Position numbers and translations under genes: made by a program
Notes under the pieces: generated by a model
Told to the model about the DNA's origin: nothing
Database searches by the model: none
What the model saw: only the letters and a program-made list of their open reading frames with translations
Part shown: positions 1 to 9,792 of the stretch, one piece after another
How the letters are laid out: every line of letters begins with the position of its first letter
Position numbering within the stretch: position 1 is the stretch's first letter
NCBI GenBank assembly: GCA_028713285.1
Contig: JAQTOP010000003.1
Span: forward strand, 1 to 64,000
Length of the DNA stretch: 64,000 nt
Origin: Terrimicrobiaceae bacterium
GTDB lineage: Bacteria; Verrucomicrobiota; Verrucomicrobiia; Chthoniobacterales; JAATET01
Reading direction: 5' to 3'

Positions 1-337
1 GTTCCTCCTCGTCGAGGCCCAGATGCAGGGCTTCCGCGACGAGCTGGCGCAGCGCGGGTTCGAGCTGCCGCCGCCGCTCCGCCGGCGAGGCCCGCTTCAA
101 GCCCCGGGCGACAAACGTGCCCTGCCCGCGCCGGGTCTCGACAAGCCCCTCCCGCTCCAGAAATTGATAAACCTTCGCAATCGTCAGCGGATTCACCTTC
201 ACCTCCGCGGACAAATCCCGCACCGACGGCAATTGTTCCCCCGCCGCCAACTGGCCGCTCGCAATCCGCTCGCGAAGCTGTTGAAACACCTGCCGGTAGA
301 TCGGCACCCCGCTCGATGGATGGATCGAAAGATACAT
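1..337 (-). CDS. GntR-family (YtrA-like) transcriptional regulator, N-terminal part, truncated by window start
   Basis: Minus-strand translation MYLSIHPSSGVPIYRQVFQQLRERIASGQLAAGEQLPSVRDLSAEVKVNPLTIAKVYQFLEREGLVETRRGQGTFV is a typical GntR wHTH; the frame stays open to position 1. Confidence 0.88.
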   Translation of the reverse strand, partial: MYLSIHPSSGVPIYRQVFQQLRERIASGQLAAGEQLPSVRDLSAEVKVNPLTIAKVYQFLEREGLVETRRGQGTFVARGLKRASPAERRRQLEPALRQLVAEALHLGLDEEE

Positions 338-444
338 TGCGTTGGTGTTGTAGTTCTATAATACACTACCACCCGGCGGGCAATGTTTTTTCGGCTGCGC
401 GTTTCCCATGGCGTCGCGCCGTCCGCGATGGCATTGATCCCTCC

Positions 445-1110
445 ATGACTCCACAGCCCGCAACGCCCCGGCCCGTCGAGCGATTTCCGGCGCTCGACGC
501 CATTCCTGGTGTGCGAGCGGCCTTTCTCACGCGCATCCCCGCCATCGATGCCGCGGCCGACCGCGAGACGGCCCTTGCAAGGCTCCAGCCCGCGCACCAA
601 GCGCTCGTTTCCCAACTGGGATTCGCGCCCCCCATCTTCGCAGAGCAGGTCCACAATGACGGAATTGCCATCGTCGCTGCGCGCCCGGCGCAGCCCGTCG
701 CCGGCGCGGACGGCCTTGCCACCGCGACTCCCGGTCTCACGCTGGGCATCCATGTCGCGGACTGCGCGGCGGTCTTCCTCGTCGATCCGCGCCGCCGCGC
801 CGTCGCCCTCGTCCACTCCGGACGCAAAGGCACGGAGTTGAACATCCTCCGTCGCGCGGTCGATTCCCTGCGCGAAGCCTTTGCCACAGACCCTGCGGAC
901 CTCGTCGCCGTTGTCAGCCCATGCATTCGCCCGCCGGCATACGAGGTCGATTTCGCGGCGACGATCGCCGCGCAGGCCCGCGCCATGGGCATCAGCGCCT
1001 TTTACGACGACGGCATCTGCACGGCTTCGCATCCCGCGCGCTACTATTCCTACCGTCGCGAACTTGGCCGCACCGGCCGCATGCTCGCCCTGCTGTCTCT
1101 CGTGCCATGA
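445..1110 (+). CDS. Laccase-domain / polyphenol oxidase family protein (YfiH/PgeF-like)
   Basis: EQVHNDG, GADGLAT, HVADCAAVFLVD, VHSGRKGTELNIL motifs of the family; start chosen at MTPQPATP. Confidence 0.8.
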   Translation: MTPQPATPRPVERFPALDAIPGVRAAFLTRIPAIDAAADRETALARLQPAHQALVSQLGFAPPIFAEQVHNDGIAIVAARPAQPVAGADGLATATPGLTLGIHVADCAAVFLVDPRRRAVALVHSGRKGTELNILRRAVDSLREAFATDPADLVAVVSPCIRPPAYEVDFAATIAAQARAMGISAFYDDGICTASHPARYYSYRRELGRTGRMLALLSLVP

Positions 1111-1802
1111 GCGGCCGCACCTTCGATCCCGCGCGGCCCGAGCGCATGGATGTGCCGCAGCCCGTGTCGCGCGAGCTGGAAAAGGATCTCGCGAATCTCG
1201 CCACGCTCAACCGCGTCTTCGGCAGCCACGCGCTTGTGCTCGGCCACTTGCGCCGCCGGCTCCTGCGTGGCCGGACGTGGCGCATCCTCGACCTCGCCAC
1301 CGGAGGCGGCGACATCCCGCGCGCCATTGCCTCGTGGGCTTCGCGGCGTGCCATTGATGTCGCCATCGACGCTGTGGATCAGCAGGCCTCCACGCTGGAA
1401 ATCGCGCGCCGCCTGTCGGCAACATTCGACAACATCACGTTTCACCGCGGCGATATCCGGGATTTTGGCGACGGGCAAAAATGGGACGTCGTGCTCTGCT
1501 CGCTTGCGCTTCACCATTTCTCCGAAGAGGACGCCGTGCGCATCCTGCGTCGCTGCGCCGCGCTCGCGCAACATCACGCGCTCGTCGCGGATCTCCGCCG
1601 CTGCGCGGCCGGCACGCTGGGCGTCGATCTGCTTACGTCCGTCTGGATGCGCGAACCGATGACGGTTGCCGACGCCCGCACCTCGGTGCGCCGCGCATTC
1701 TCCTTCGACGAGTTCGCCGCGCTGGCGGACTCCGCCGGCTGGCGCGGCTTCGGACATGCCCGTAAATTCTGCTTCCGCCAGGCGCTCTGGCTCGATCGCT
1801 GA
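1107..1802 (+). CDS. Class I SAM-dependent methyltransferase
   Basis: ILDLATGGGDIPRA motif I, LCSLALHHF; ATGA overlap with upstream gene. Confidence 0.8.
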   Translation: MSGRTFDPARPERMDVPQPVSRELEKDLANLATLNRVFGSHALVLGHLRRRLLRGRTWRILDLATGGGDIPRAIASWASRRAIDVAIDAVDQQASTLEIARRLSATFDNITFHRGDIRDFGDGQKWDVVLCSLALHHFSEEDAVRILRRCAALAQHHALVADLRRCAAGTLGVDLLTSVWMREPMTVADARTSVRRAFSFDEFAALADSAGWRGFGHARKFCFRQALWLDR

Positions 1803-1847
1803 TTTTCCTGTTTTCCAGTTTCCCGGATTCCCCGTAGTCCTTGTGCG

Positions 1848-2714
1848 GTGAACAGCATGACCGGCTACGGACGCGGGGAGGCCACCTCGGCGGGAATCCG
1901 CTGCGTCGTGGAGTGCGCATCGGTCAATCGCAAGGGACTCGAGGTCGCCTGTCAGCTTCCGCGCGAGCTTTCGGCACTCGAAGTCGTTATTCGCGAGCGT
2001 GTCGCCCACCGCGTCGCGCGCGGTCGCGTGAATGTCGGCGTCGCCGTAACAATCGCCGGAGGCGGCTCAGCGGCCGAGATCGACCGCGCGCTCGCCCGCG
2101 ATCTGCTTCGAGAAATTCGCTCACTGCAAAAGGAACTTGCACTTGCCGGCGATTTGGACGTGAACACGCTGCTCGCCCTGCCCGGGGTCATCCGCACGCC
2201 CCAGCAGACAACGGCCGACTACGAACCGATCATTGCGCGCGCGCTCGACATCGCGCTCACCGCCCTCTCAACCATGCGCGCGAAGGAGGGCCAAAGCCTG
2301 CATCGCGACCTGACGAAGCGCCTCGCGGCGCTGCGCAAGGCGCGCACCCGCATGGCGAAGCTCGCGCCGGAAATCGTGGTCCGCTATCGCAACGAACTTC
2401 GCGCCCGCGTCGAGCGAACGGGCGTGCAATTGCCGGTCGATGACATGAGGCTCGCCACCGAAATCGCGCTCTTCGCCGAACGATGCGATGTCTCCGAGGA
2501 ACTCACGCGGCTCGACAGCCACTTTGCGCAGATCGCCGAAAAGCTCGATATGGCCGGGCCGGTCGGCCGCGCACTCGAGTTTCTCACGCAGGAAATCTAT
2601 CGCGAACTCAACACTCTCGGCTCGAAGGCCGGCGACTCCGCACTCACGCGGCTCGTCGTTGATTCGAAGGTCGAACTCGATAAAATCCGCGAGCAGGTTC
2701 TCAATGTCGAATAA
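1848..2714 (+). CDS. YicC family protein
   Basis: MNSMTGYGRGEA N-terminus and TEIALFAERCDVSEELTRLDSHF...LDFLTQEIYRELNTLGSKA-type C-terminus. Confidence 0.92.
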   Translation: MNSMTGYGRGEATSAGIRCVVECASVNRKGLEVACQLPRELSALEVVIRERVAHRVARGRVNVGVAVTIAGGGSAAEIDRALARDLLREIRSLQKELALAGDLDVNTLLALPGVIRTPQQTTADYEPIIARALDIALTALSTMRAKEGQSLHRDLTKRLAALRKARTRMAKLAPEIVVRYRNELRARVERTGVQLPVDDMRLATEIALFAERCDVSEELTRLDSHFAQIAEKLDMAGPVGRALEFLTQEIYRELNTLGSKAGDSALTRLVVDSKVELDKIREQVLNVE

Positions 2715-3330
2715 CTCCCCCGTCTTCCACCGCACCGGCATCCTGTTCGTCCTCTCCGCGCCCTCCGGCGCCGGCAAGACTACGCTCACCGCCGCGCTGC
2801 GGCAAAAGCCCGACTTCGTTTACGCGGTCTCCTGCACGACGCGCGCGCCGCGCTCCGGGGAAATCAACGGGGAGGACTACACTTTTCTGGACGATGCGGA
2901 TTTCCAGGCGCGGATTACCGCGGGCGAATTCCTCGAGCATGCCGAGGTCCATGGCCGCCACTACGGCACGCTCAAGCGAACCGTGCTGGATCAGCTCCGG
3001 ACCGGCATCGACGTGCTCATCGACATCGACACGCAGGGCGCCGCAAGCATCCGTGCATGCGCGGATCCCTTCATTCAGGCAGCCCTCGCGGACGTGTTCA
3101 TCATGCCTCCGAGTCTCGACGAACTCCGCCGCCGGCTCATGCGGCGCGGGACCGAAACCGATGAGCAAATCCAAATGCGTCTGACAAATGCCGCCGCCGA
3201 GATGGAACGTTGGCGCGAATATCGCTACACGATCATCAGCGGCTCCATGGAAGAGGACATCGAAAAATTTCGCGCGGTCATGCGCGCCGAACGCTACCTC
3301 AGCCGGCGGCTCAGCCTCCACCCAGCATGA
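2704..3330 (+). CDS. gmk: Guanylate kinase
   Basis: GILFVLSAPSGAGKTTL P-loop, VSCTTRAPRSGEINGEDYTFL. Confidence 0.93.
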   Translation: MSNNSPVFHRTGILFVLSAPSGAGKTTLTAALRQKPDFVYAVSCTTRAPRSGEINGEDYTFLDDADFQARITAGEFLEHAEVHGRHYGTLKRTVLDQLRTGIDVLIDIDTQGAASIRACADPFIQAALADVFIMPPSLDELRRRLMRRGTETDEQIQMRLTNAAAEMERWREYRYTIISGSMEEDIEKFRAVMRAERYLSRRLSLHPA

Positions 3331-3926
3331 GCGTGAAAACCATTGTTCTTGGCGTTGGAGGCTCCATCGCAGCCTACAAGGCGGCGGACCTCACCAGCCG
3401 CCTCACGAAGCGCGGCTGCGATGTGCATGTGGTAATGACGCGCGCGGCGACGGAATTCGTCACGCCGCTCACATTCAAGACGCTCTCACGCAACCCCGTG
3501 ACGACCTCCGTTTTCGACGAAAAGGAGTCGTGGCATCCCGGCCATATCGATCTAGCCGACCGCACATCCCTTTTGCTCATCGCGCCCGCCACAGCCAATC
3601 TGCTCGCCAAGCTCGCGCACGGCATCGCCGACGACGCCATTACTTCCCTCGCGCTCGCAACGCTCGCGCCGATCCTGATCGCGCCGGCGATGAACGGAAA
3701 GATGTGGCTGCACGCCGCCACGCAAGACAACGTCAAACGCCTGCGCGATCGCGGCGCGGAATTTATCGGACCCGAGGAAGGCCTGCTCGCGTGCGGCTAC
3801 GAGGGGCTCGGGCGGCTGTGGAACGTGGAGGACATTGCCGCGCGGGCCGAAGCCATTTTGATGGACCGCCGAATGGCCCGAAAATTGCGGGCTAAAAAAT
3901 CAAGTGCAAATGGAAAAATTCGTTGA
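3327..3926 (+). CDS. Flavoprotein, phosphopantothenoylcysteine decarboxylase (CoaC-like)
   Basis: LGVGGSIAAYKAADLTSRLTKRG, APATANLLAKLAHGIADD, APAMNGKMW motifs. Confidence 0.85.
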   Translation: MSVKTIVLGVGGSIAAYKAADLTSRLTKRGCDVHVVMTRAATEFVTPLTFKTLSRNPVTTSVFDEKESWHPGHIDLADRTSLLLIAPATANLLAKLAHGIADDAITSLALATLAPILIAPAMNGKMWLHAATQDNVKRLRDRGAEFIGPEEGLLACGYEGLGRLWNVEDIAARAEAILMDRRMARKLRAKKSSANGKIR

Positions 3927-3974
3927 CGCATTTCAGGTAAGAACTTATGCACAGTTCGCAGTGAGTTATTCACA
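3924..3974 (+). promoter_or_regulatory. Putative promoter (TTGACG-N17-TATGCA) overlapped by two DnaA-box-like 9-mers
   Basis: TTATGCACA (3946-3954) and TTATTCACA (3966-3974), both TTATNCACA, exactly 20 bp apart, upstream of the Lys/Ala-rich ORF. Confidence 0.35.
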
Positions 3975-4021
3975 AAGTTTTCACATTTTCCGCGCCTGCG
4001 GTAAGAGAGGGGGGATATCCA

Positions 4022-4183
4022 ATGGCAGTTGCTAAAAAACCAGCAGCCAAGAAACCTGTCGCCAAAAAAGCTCCGGCTAAGAAAGCCGCAGTGAAGAAGG
4101 CTCCCGCCAAGAAAGCGGCCGCGAAAAAGCCGGTCGCAAAGAAGGCAGTCGCGAAGAAAAAGGCGGCCCCGAAGAAAAAGTAA
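4022..4183 (+). CDS. Histone H1-like Lys/Ala/Pro-rich DNA-binding protein
   Basis: Reading frame absent from the ORF track because it is short: MAVAKKPAAKKPVAKKAPAKKAAVKKAPAKKAAAKKPVAKKAVAKKKAAPKKK. Confidence 0.8.
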   Translation: MAVAKKPAAKKPVAKKAPAKKAAVKKAPAKKAAAKKPVAKKAVAKKKAAPKKK

Positions 4184-4220
4184 CCCTCCATTGGGTGCTT
4201 CGGCATCCAGTGAAGCATCT

Positions 4221-4265
4221 AATTGGGAGAAGCAGTCCACCGCGGCGGCTTCTCCCAATTGTTTT
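4221..4265 (+). terminator. Rho-independent-type terminator
   Basis: Perfect 13-bp inverted repeat AATTGGGAGAAGC / GCTTCTCCCAATT followed by a T-containing tail. Confidence 0.7.
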
Positions 4266-4406
4266 CCGGGCCGGAGGAGGGACGGGCGGGGATTCACCCG
4301 CATGCATTCCGCCGGGATGCGCAGGGAGACCCCGTCGGAAAAAAAGCCTCCGACTCGCAAGCCGGAGGTAATTCCGAGGTTCTCTCGCGTCTCGGAGAAC
4401 GATGGA

Positions 4407-4736
4407 TCAGGCCGCTGCGTCGAGCTTGGTGACAAGGTCGCCCTTGCTGGTAAGACCGGTAATCTGGTCCCTCTTCTCCCCGTTTTTGAAGATCAGCATC
4501 GTCGGGATCGCCTGAATACGAAATTTCGCAGCCGTCTGTGGATTGTCATCGACGTTGACCTTGCCGACCTTGACGGCGCCAACCTTCTCATCGGCGATCT
4601 CGTCGATGAGCGGGGCGATCATGCGGCACGGACCGCACCAGGGAGCCCAGAAGTCCACCAGCACGGGGGTGGAGGAGGCGATGACCTCGGTGTCGAAGTT
4701 GGCGTCGGTGAGTTCGATTACATTTGCGCTGGCCAT
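4407..4736 (-). CDS. trxA: Thioredoxin
   Basis: LVDFWAPWCGPCRMIAPLIDEIA, WCGPC active site. Confidence 0.95.
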   Translation of the reverse strand: MASANVIELTDANFDTEVIASSTPVLVDFWAPWCGPCRMIAPLIDEIADEKVGAVKVGKVNVDDNPQTAAKFRIQAIPTMLIFKNGEKRDQITGLTSKGDLVTKLDAAA

Positions 4737-4778
4737 GGGATAAGAGCGGGTTGGGTGTGCCGCGAAGGCGACGACCGG

Positions 4779-5393
4779 TTACAACATCATCCAGATCTGG
4801 ATCGCGAGGGCGATGACGGCGGTGGCGAGGGCGGCGATGGCAAGGTTCATGGGAATTTCTTCTTCGATGGTTTCGGTCGCGAGGGCGGGTTCACTGGTCT
4901 GGACGTTGAAGGTGGCGCTGGCGGTCTGTGAAGGTACCGGCCTTGGCTGCAAACGGACGGTAGCCTGCGGCTTGGGCGCCAATCCGGGATGGGAAGCCAC
5001 CTTTGCGGTTTCCTTCTTTGCCTGCGGCTTGACGGCGGCCGGCGCGGGCCCGACCACGGCTGGCCGCGGCATGCCACCGGGTACCGCCGGTGAGGCGGCG
5101 GGTTGCGGCGCGGCGGGAGCGGTGGGTGGACCGGGAGGCCTGGGCGCACCGGGAAAACTCGGTGGCTTCGGAACGCTTGGGGCCGACGGGGGCTGCAGGC
5201 CCGTTGGCGGCCTGGGGATCGAAGGGCGTGGCAGAACCGGTGCGGCAGACTCCGCAGGAGCTTCGGCTGGCGCGGCGACCGGTTTCGGAGGTAGATTGAT
5301 CATGGCCGTCTCGCGCGGAGTGGACGCGAGGGGCTGGCCGTCCCGCCGCGATGGGAGAACAATGCGCACAGTTTCTTTTTTCGGTTCGCTCAT
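4779..5393 (-). CDS. Proline-rich protein with a single C-terminal transmembrane segment
   Basis: MSEPKKETVRIVLPSR N-terminus, Pro/Ala-rich middle, C-terminal IPMNLAIAALATAVIALAIQIWMML. Confidence 0.6.
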   Translation of the reverse strand: MSEPKKETVRIVLPSRRDGQPLASTPRETAMINLPPKPVAAPAEAPAESAAPVLPRPSIPRPPTGLQPPSAPSVPKPPSFPGAPRPPGPPTAPAAPQPAASPAVPGGMPRPAVVGPAPAAVKPQAKKETAKVASHPGLAPKPQATVRLQPRPVPSQTASATFNVQTSEPALATETIEEEIPMNLAIAALATAVIALAIQIWMML

Positions 5394-5543
5394 GGTGAAT
5401 TACTTGGGCTCGTGGATTCCGGGGTTTTGCGAATAGCGCAGCCTTCGCTTTTTCCAAAATCGGCGATTCGTGTCAATCTCGCAAGGCGGTCTGAATGACA
5501 TACCTTACAGAAACGTGCCGATAGCGCAACGTTCTGGACCCGC

Positions 5544-7703
5544 TCAGGGTGTGGCAGGGTTCTTGCCGCCCGTCTGGGCGGAAGCGGTCTTGCTGCCTTT
5601 CAACAAATCGGTGAGATCGGCGCTGATGCGGAGCGCTTCGTTGCGAATCGCATCGGGAAGAACCGCGTCTTCCTTGGTCTCGCGGTCGTCATCCGCGGCG
5701 TCGAATATCGAGCCCTTCTTTTTTCGGTCGAAAGCGACCTTCTTCAACTCGGACTGGGAGACATTATCGAGCGTGACTTCATAGGCGACGGCATCGAAGG
5801 CGGCGCCGCGGTTGGCGCGATCCTTTGTTCGGGCTTCCCGCCGGGCGGCGTCCTCAGCGAGTTCCTTCTTGCGATCTGCAAGATTGAGCGAGACCGAGTT
5901 GTCCGACAGTCGTTTCCGAAGGTGCCGCATGTCCTCGGAGATGTAACGAAATTCCGGATCTGCGGCGACGCGCTGGCTCGATAATGCCTGCAATTGCCCC
6001 ATGAACGATGCGAGATCGTCGTTGCGATCAATGCGTCGCGGGGCAACCTCGTCGTAAGGCAGGGGATTCGGCAGCGCGCCCTCTCCGATCTCGGGATTGT
6101 CGGTGAGCGAGGGAAGAACGATGTCCGACTTGACTCCCTCGAGTTGGGTGGAGCCACCCAGGACGCGATAGAATTTGTTAATTGTCAGCTTGAGCGCGCC
6201 CGCATCGGCCGCGCCGAGGCTGAAGAATGGCATGAAACGCCCGATGTCCAGCATGGTCTGAACGGTGCCTTTTCCGAAGCTGCGTTCGTCGCCGACGATC
6301 ACCGCACGGTCGTAGTCCTGCAAGGCGGCCGCAAAAATCTCACTCGCGGAGGCGCTCAGACGGTTCGTCACGATCACGAGCGGGCCGTCGTATGCGGGTT
6401 TTGAGTTCTTGTCGTAGGAGACGGCGACCTTGCCGTTCGAGTCCTTCGATTGAACCACAGGACCTTTCGGGATGAACAGGCCGGTGAGGTTGATCGCCTC
6501 TTCCAGCGAGCCGCCACCGTCCATGCGCAGGTCGATCACCAGACCCTGGATTCCCTCCTTTTTCAATCGCTCGAGGAGCAGCGAAACGTCCTTCGTGGTG
6601 CTTACCGCGCCGGCTTCATCGCTGTGCCCAAGGTCGGCGTAAAACGAGGGCACCTCGATCCAGCCGAGGCGGAGCGGGCGTCCGTCAGGGCGGGTGAGGT
6701 CGATGATCTCGGCGCTCGCCTTCTGCTCCTTGAGCTGCACTTCGTCGCGACGAATGGCGATGATCTTGCGCTTGGAGGGATCCGACGCGTTCGCCGGGAC
6801 GACCTGCAAACGCACCGTCGTTCCGCGCTTGCCGCGAATCTTTTCCACGACCTTGTCGAGCTTCATGTCCACGACATCCTCGAATGGCGCGTCTCCCTGC
6901 GCCACGGCGGCGATGCGGTCGCTGACCTTGAGGCGTCCGTCAAGGTCCGCCGGGCCGCCGGGCACGATTTCCTTGATCTTCGCGTAGCCATCCTCGCTTT
7001 GGAGGACGGCCCCGATGCCATCCAGCGACTTTTTCATTTCGATCTCGAAATTTGCGAGCTCGGATGGGCTCATGTATTCGGAATGGGGATCGTAGGTGCG
7101 CGCCAGCGCGCCGAGAAAACCGGAGACGACGCTCTCGTCATCCATTTCGTTGACATTGCGAAGAAGCTGGTCCTGCCGGCGTTTCACAGTCTTCGCGGGC
7201 GTGTCCACCGCGTGTTCGGCGAGCGTCTCCTGCAGCAGCTCGGCCTCGATCCGTTTGCGCCAGAGGTCGTTCAACTCGGCGGCGCTCTTCGGCCAGGGGG
7301 CGTTCTTTCGATCCAATGCCACGGATTCCTTCGTCGCAAAATCGAACTTCCCGCCGGCGAGCTCCTTGTTGCCTGCGACGCGGTCGGTCACATGCTGCTT
7401 GTAGCGGGCGAAGATATCGCGCGCGGGGTCGAGGTTGCCGGCCAGGATCGCGTCATCCAGGGTAGTGGCGTATTTGGCGCTCAGATCGTCGATCTCCGCC
7501 TGCGTGAAAAACAGCTTGTTCGGATCGAGATCCTGGAGGTATTGCGCGAGCAATTTTTGCGAGATGCTGTCGTCGAGCTTGTGCCGGGAATAGTGACCCT
7601 GCTCGAGCAGTCGCGCCACGGAGACGGCGACTTTGTCCAGGTCTGCGGCCCTCGCGGAACCTGCAATAAACACGGCGACGAGCGCCGTCGTGATGAGCCT
7701 CAT
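5544..7703 (-). CDS. Carboxy-terminal (tail-specific) processing protease, PDZ/S41
   Basis: Signal peptide MRLITTALVAVFIAGSARA, PDZ region, VIVTNRLSASASEIFAAALQDYDRAVIVGDERSFGKGTVQ; annotated longer ORF N-terminus judged spurious. Confidence 0.9.
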   Translation of the reverse strand: MRLITTALVAVFIAGSARAADLDKVAVSVARLLEQGHYSRHKLDDSISQKLLAQYLQDLDPNKLFFTQAEIDDLSAKYATTLDDAILAGNLDPARDIFARYKQHVTDRVAGNKELAGGKFDFATKESVALDRKNAPWPKSAAELNDLWRKRIEAELLQETLAEHAVDTPAKTVKRRQDQLLRNVNEMDDESVVSGFLGALARTYDPHSEYMSPSELANFEIEMKKSLDGIGAVLQSEDGYAKIKEIVPGGPADLDGRLKVSDRIAAVAQGDAPFEDVVDMKLDKVVEKIRGKRGTTVRLQVVPANASDPSKRKIIAIRRDEVQLKEQKASAEIIDLTRPDGRPLRLGWIEVPSFYADLGHSDEAGAVSTTKDVSLLLERLKKEGIQGLVIDLRMDGGGSLEEAINLTGLFIPKGPVVQSKDSNGKVAVSYDKNSKPAYDGPLVIVTNRLSASASEIFAAALQDYDRAVIVGDERSFGKGTVQTMLDIGRFMPFFSLGAADAGALKLTINKFYRVLGGSTQLEGVKSDIVLPSLTDNPEIGEGALPNPLPYDEVAPRRIDRNDDLASFMGQLQALSSQRVAADPEFRYISEDMRHLRKRLSDNSVSLNLADRKKELAEDAARREARTKDRANRGAAFDAVAYEVTLDNVSQSELKKVAFDRKKKGSIFDAADDDRETKEDAVLPDAIRNEALRISADLTDLLKGSKTASAQTGGKNPATP

Positions 7704-7769
7704 ACGGGATAGACTTGCAGAGGATCGCGATAAAATCAAACTACGCATGGCACAATTGACCATATTCCC

Positions 7770-8381
7770 GTGATAAGGTTCGAAGAATTTACCGGCGGCA
7801 TGCTCGATACGAATGCGTTTTTGCTGCGCGGACCGTCCGGCACCCTGCTCATCGACGCGCCGCAGCAGGCGGACAGCCATTTTGCCCGCGAAGCCATCGA
7901 CGCCCTCCTGCTCACCCACGGCCACTTCGACCACGTGGCGGATGCCGCCGCGATCCAGCGCCGTCACGCGTGTCCCGTCTATTATCATCGGGATACAGCG
8001 CCCATGGTCACGGAACCGAATTTCTTTCGCGCCCGGGGATTTCCGCTCGATGTGGAACCGGTGGACGGCGGGAAGCTGCTCGCGGCCGCGCCCGTTTGCG
8101 AAATCGCGGGATTGCGCTTTACCGTGCTGGAGGTGCCGGGCCATTGTCCGGGCAGCCTGTGTTTTTACTTCGAGGCGGAACGGGCGCTGTTCGGCGGCGA
8201 CGTGCTTTTTCGCGGCGGCATTGGGCGCTGGGACCTGCCCGGCGGCGATCACGACCTGCTTGTTGACGGCATTCGCAAAAAAATCCTCACCCTGCCCGGC
8301 GAGACCCGCGTCTATCCCGGCCACGGTCCCGTAACGACCGTCGGGAACGAACGCACGACGAATCCGTGGTTGCGGGAATGA
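7770..8381 (+). CDS. MBL-fold metallohydrolase
   Basis: LLTHGHFDHVADA (HxHxDH), VPGHCPGSLCFYF, VYPGHGP. Confidence 0.9.
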   Translation: MIRFEEFTGGMLDTNAFLLRGPSGTLLIDAPQQADSHFAREAIDALLLTHGHFDHVADAAAIQRRHACPVYYHRDTAPMVTEPNFFRARGFPLDVEPVDGGKLLAAAPVCEIAGLRFTVLEVPGHCPGSLCFYFEAERALFGGDVLFRGGIGRWDLPGGDHDLLVDGIRKKILTLPGETRVYPGHGPVTTVGNERTTNPWLRE

Positions 8382-8475
8382 TTTCTTCGCGGCAATCAGA
8401 GTTCTTTTCTGGACTTTGCGCGCCGCTTGGAGAACTTATCTCGCATCCTTTCCGAATCCATTCCTCTCAGAAGCC

Positions 8476-9765
8476 ATGCCAAATTTCACATATGTCGCCC
8501 TCGACGCGCGCGGTCAGCAGGTAACCGGAGTCATCGAAGCTGCCTCGCAAAACGAAGCGGTCGGCGCATTGAGACAGGCTGGATATTTTCCGAAGTCCGT
8601 TGATGTCGAGTCGAAAGCCTCGAAGGCCAAGGCGGCCAAGGCCGTCGCAACGAAATCGACGGCTGTTGCGGGGAAAGGCGGCAGCTTCTCGCTCTTCAAG
8701 CGCCAGTCGGTCAAGGGCAAGACGCTCATGATTTTCACCCGCCAGCTCGCGACTCTCATCGACGCCGGCCTCCCGCTCCTGCGCAGCCTCACCGTCCTCG
8801 GGAAGCAGGAAAAGGACATCGTCCTGCGCTCGACCATCGCCCAACTCGCGGAGTCCGTGCAGGGCGGCAGCACCTTCTCGGACAGCCTCTCGGTGCATCC
8901 CAAGATTTTTAACAAGCTCTACGTGAACATGGTGAAGGCCGGCGAGCTGGGCGGCGTGCTCGAGCTCGTGCTGCTGCGGCTTGCGGAATTCCAGGAAAAG
9001 GCCCAGCGCATCAAGAACAAGGTCGTCGCCGCGATGTTCTACCCGATCATCGTACTCTGCATCGCCCTCACGATTCTGGCGTTCCTGCTCGTGTTCATCG
9101 TGCCGAAGTTCGAAGCGATCTTCGCCGACATGCTCAACGGCAAACCGCTCCCCGGCCTCACCCGTTTCGTCATCGGCGCGAGCGATCTCGTGAAGAACAA
9201 TGTCATTTGGATCATCGCGGTGGCGATTGTGGTAATCGTCGCATACAGACTGATCGCCCGCACCGCGAAGGGAATTCGCGCCATCGATATGGTGAAGCTG
9301 CGCGCTCCGCTCTTCGGCGATCTCACCCGCAAGAGCGCGATCTCGCGCTTCTCCCGCACGCTCGGCACGCTCGTCACCAGCGGCGTGCCGATCCTCCAGG
9401 CTCTCACGATCACCCGCGAGACGGCCGGCAACGTCATCATCGCCGACGCGATCACGAAGGTGCATGACGCGGTCAAGGAGGGCGAATCCGTCGTCGCCCC
9501 CCTCGAGGCGAGCGGCGTTTTTCCGCCGATGGTGATCAGCATGATCGACGTCGGAGAAGAAACCGGCCAGCTCCCCGAGATGCTGCTCAAGATCGCCGAG
9601 GTTTATGATGACGAAGTGGACAACGCCGTCCAGGGCCTCACTTCCCTCCTCGAGCCGATCATGATCGTTTTTCTCGCCGTCATCGTAGGAACAATCGTCG
9701 TCGCGCTCTTCCTCCCGCTCATCAGCATCATCAGCAATCTGCAGGGCGGCGCGAGCGGCGCGTAG
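8476..9765 (+). CDS. Type II secretion / type IV pilus inner membrane protein (GspF/PilC family)
   Basis: FTRQLATLIDAGLPLLRSL, MIDVGEETGQLPEMLLKIAEVYDDEVD, LTSLLEPIMIVFLAVIVG. Confidence 0.92.
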   Translation: MPNFTYVALDARGQQVTGVIEAASQNEAVGALRQAGYFPKSVDVESKASKAKAAKAVATKSTAVAGKGGSFSLFKRQSVKGKTLMIFTRQLATLIDAGLPLLRSLTVLGKQEKDIVLRSTIAQLAESVQGGSTFSDSLSVHPKIFNKLYVNMVKAGELGGVLELVLLRLAEFQEKAQRIKNKVVAAMFYPIIVLCIALTILAFLLVFIVPKFEAIFADMLNGKPLPGLTRFVIGASDLVKNNVIWIIAVAIVVIVAYRLIARTAKGIRAIDMVKLRAPLFGDLTRKSAISRFSRTLGTLVTSGVPILQALTITRETAGNVIIADAITKVHDAVKEGESVVAPLEASGVFPPMVISMIDVGEETGQLPEMLLKIAEVYDDEVDNAVQGLTSLLEPIMIVFLAVIVGTIVVALFLPLISIISNLQGGASGA

Positions 9766-9792
9766 GCGCAGGGCGGATTCCCCCGAAAGACC

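Noticed and set aside
199-1032. 277-aa minus-strand ORF opposite the laccase-domain gene
   Set aside because: Shadow ORF of GC-rich coding DNA; the plus-strand frame has clear family motifs
3946-3974. Replication origin at the paired DnaA boxes
   Set aside because: Only two boxes, no dnaA/dnaN/rpmH context or extended AT-rich unwinding element; promoter regulation is simpler
5544-8324. Full 926-aa minus ORF
   Set aside because: N-terminal ~200 aa lie antisense to the MBL-fold gene; the true start is at the signal peptide near 7703
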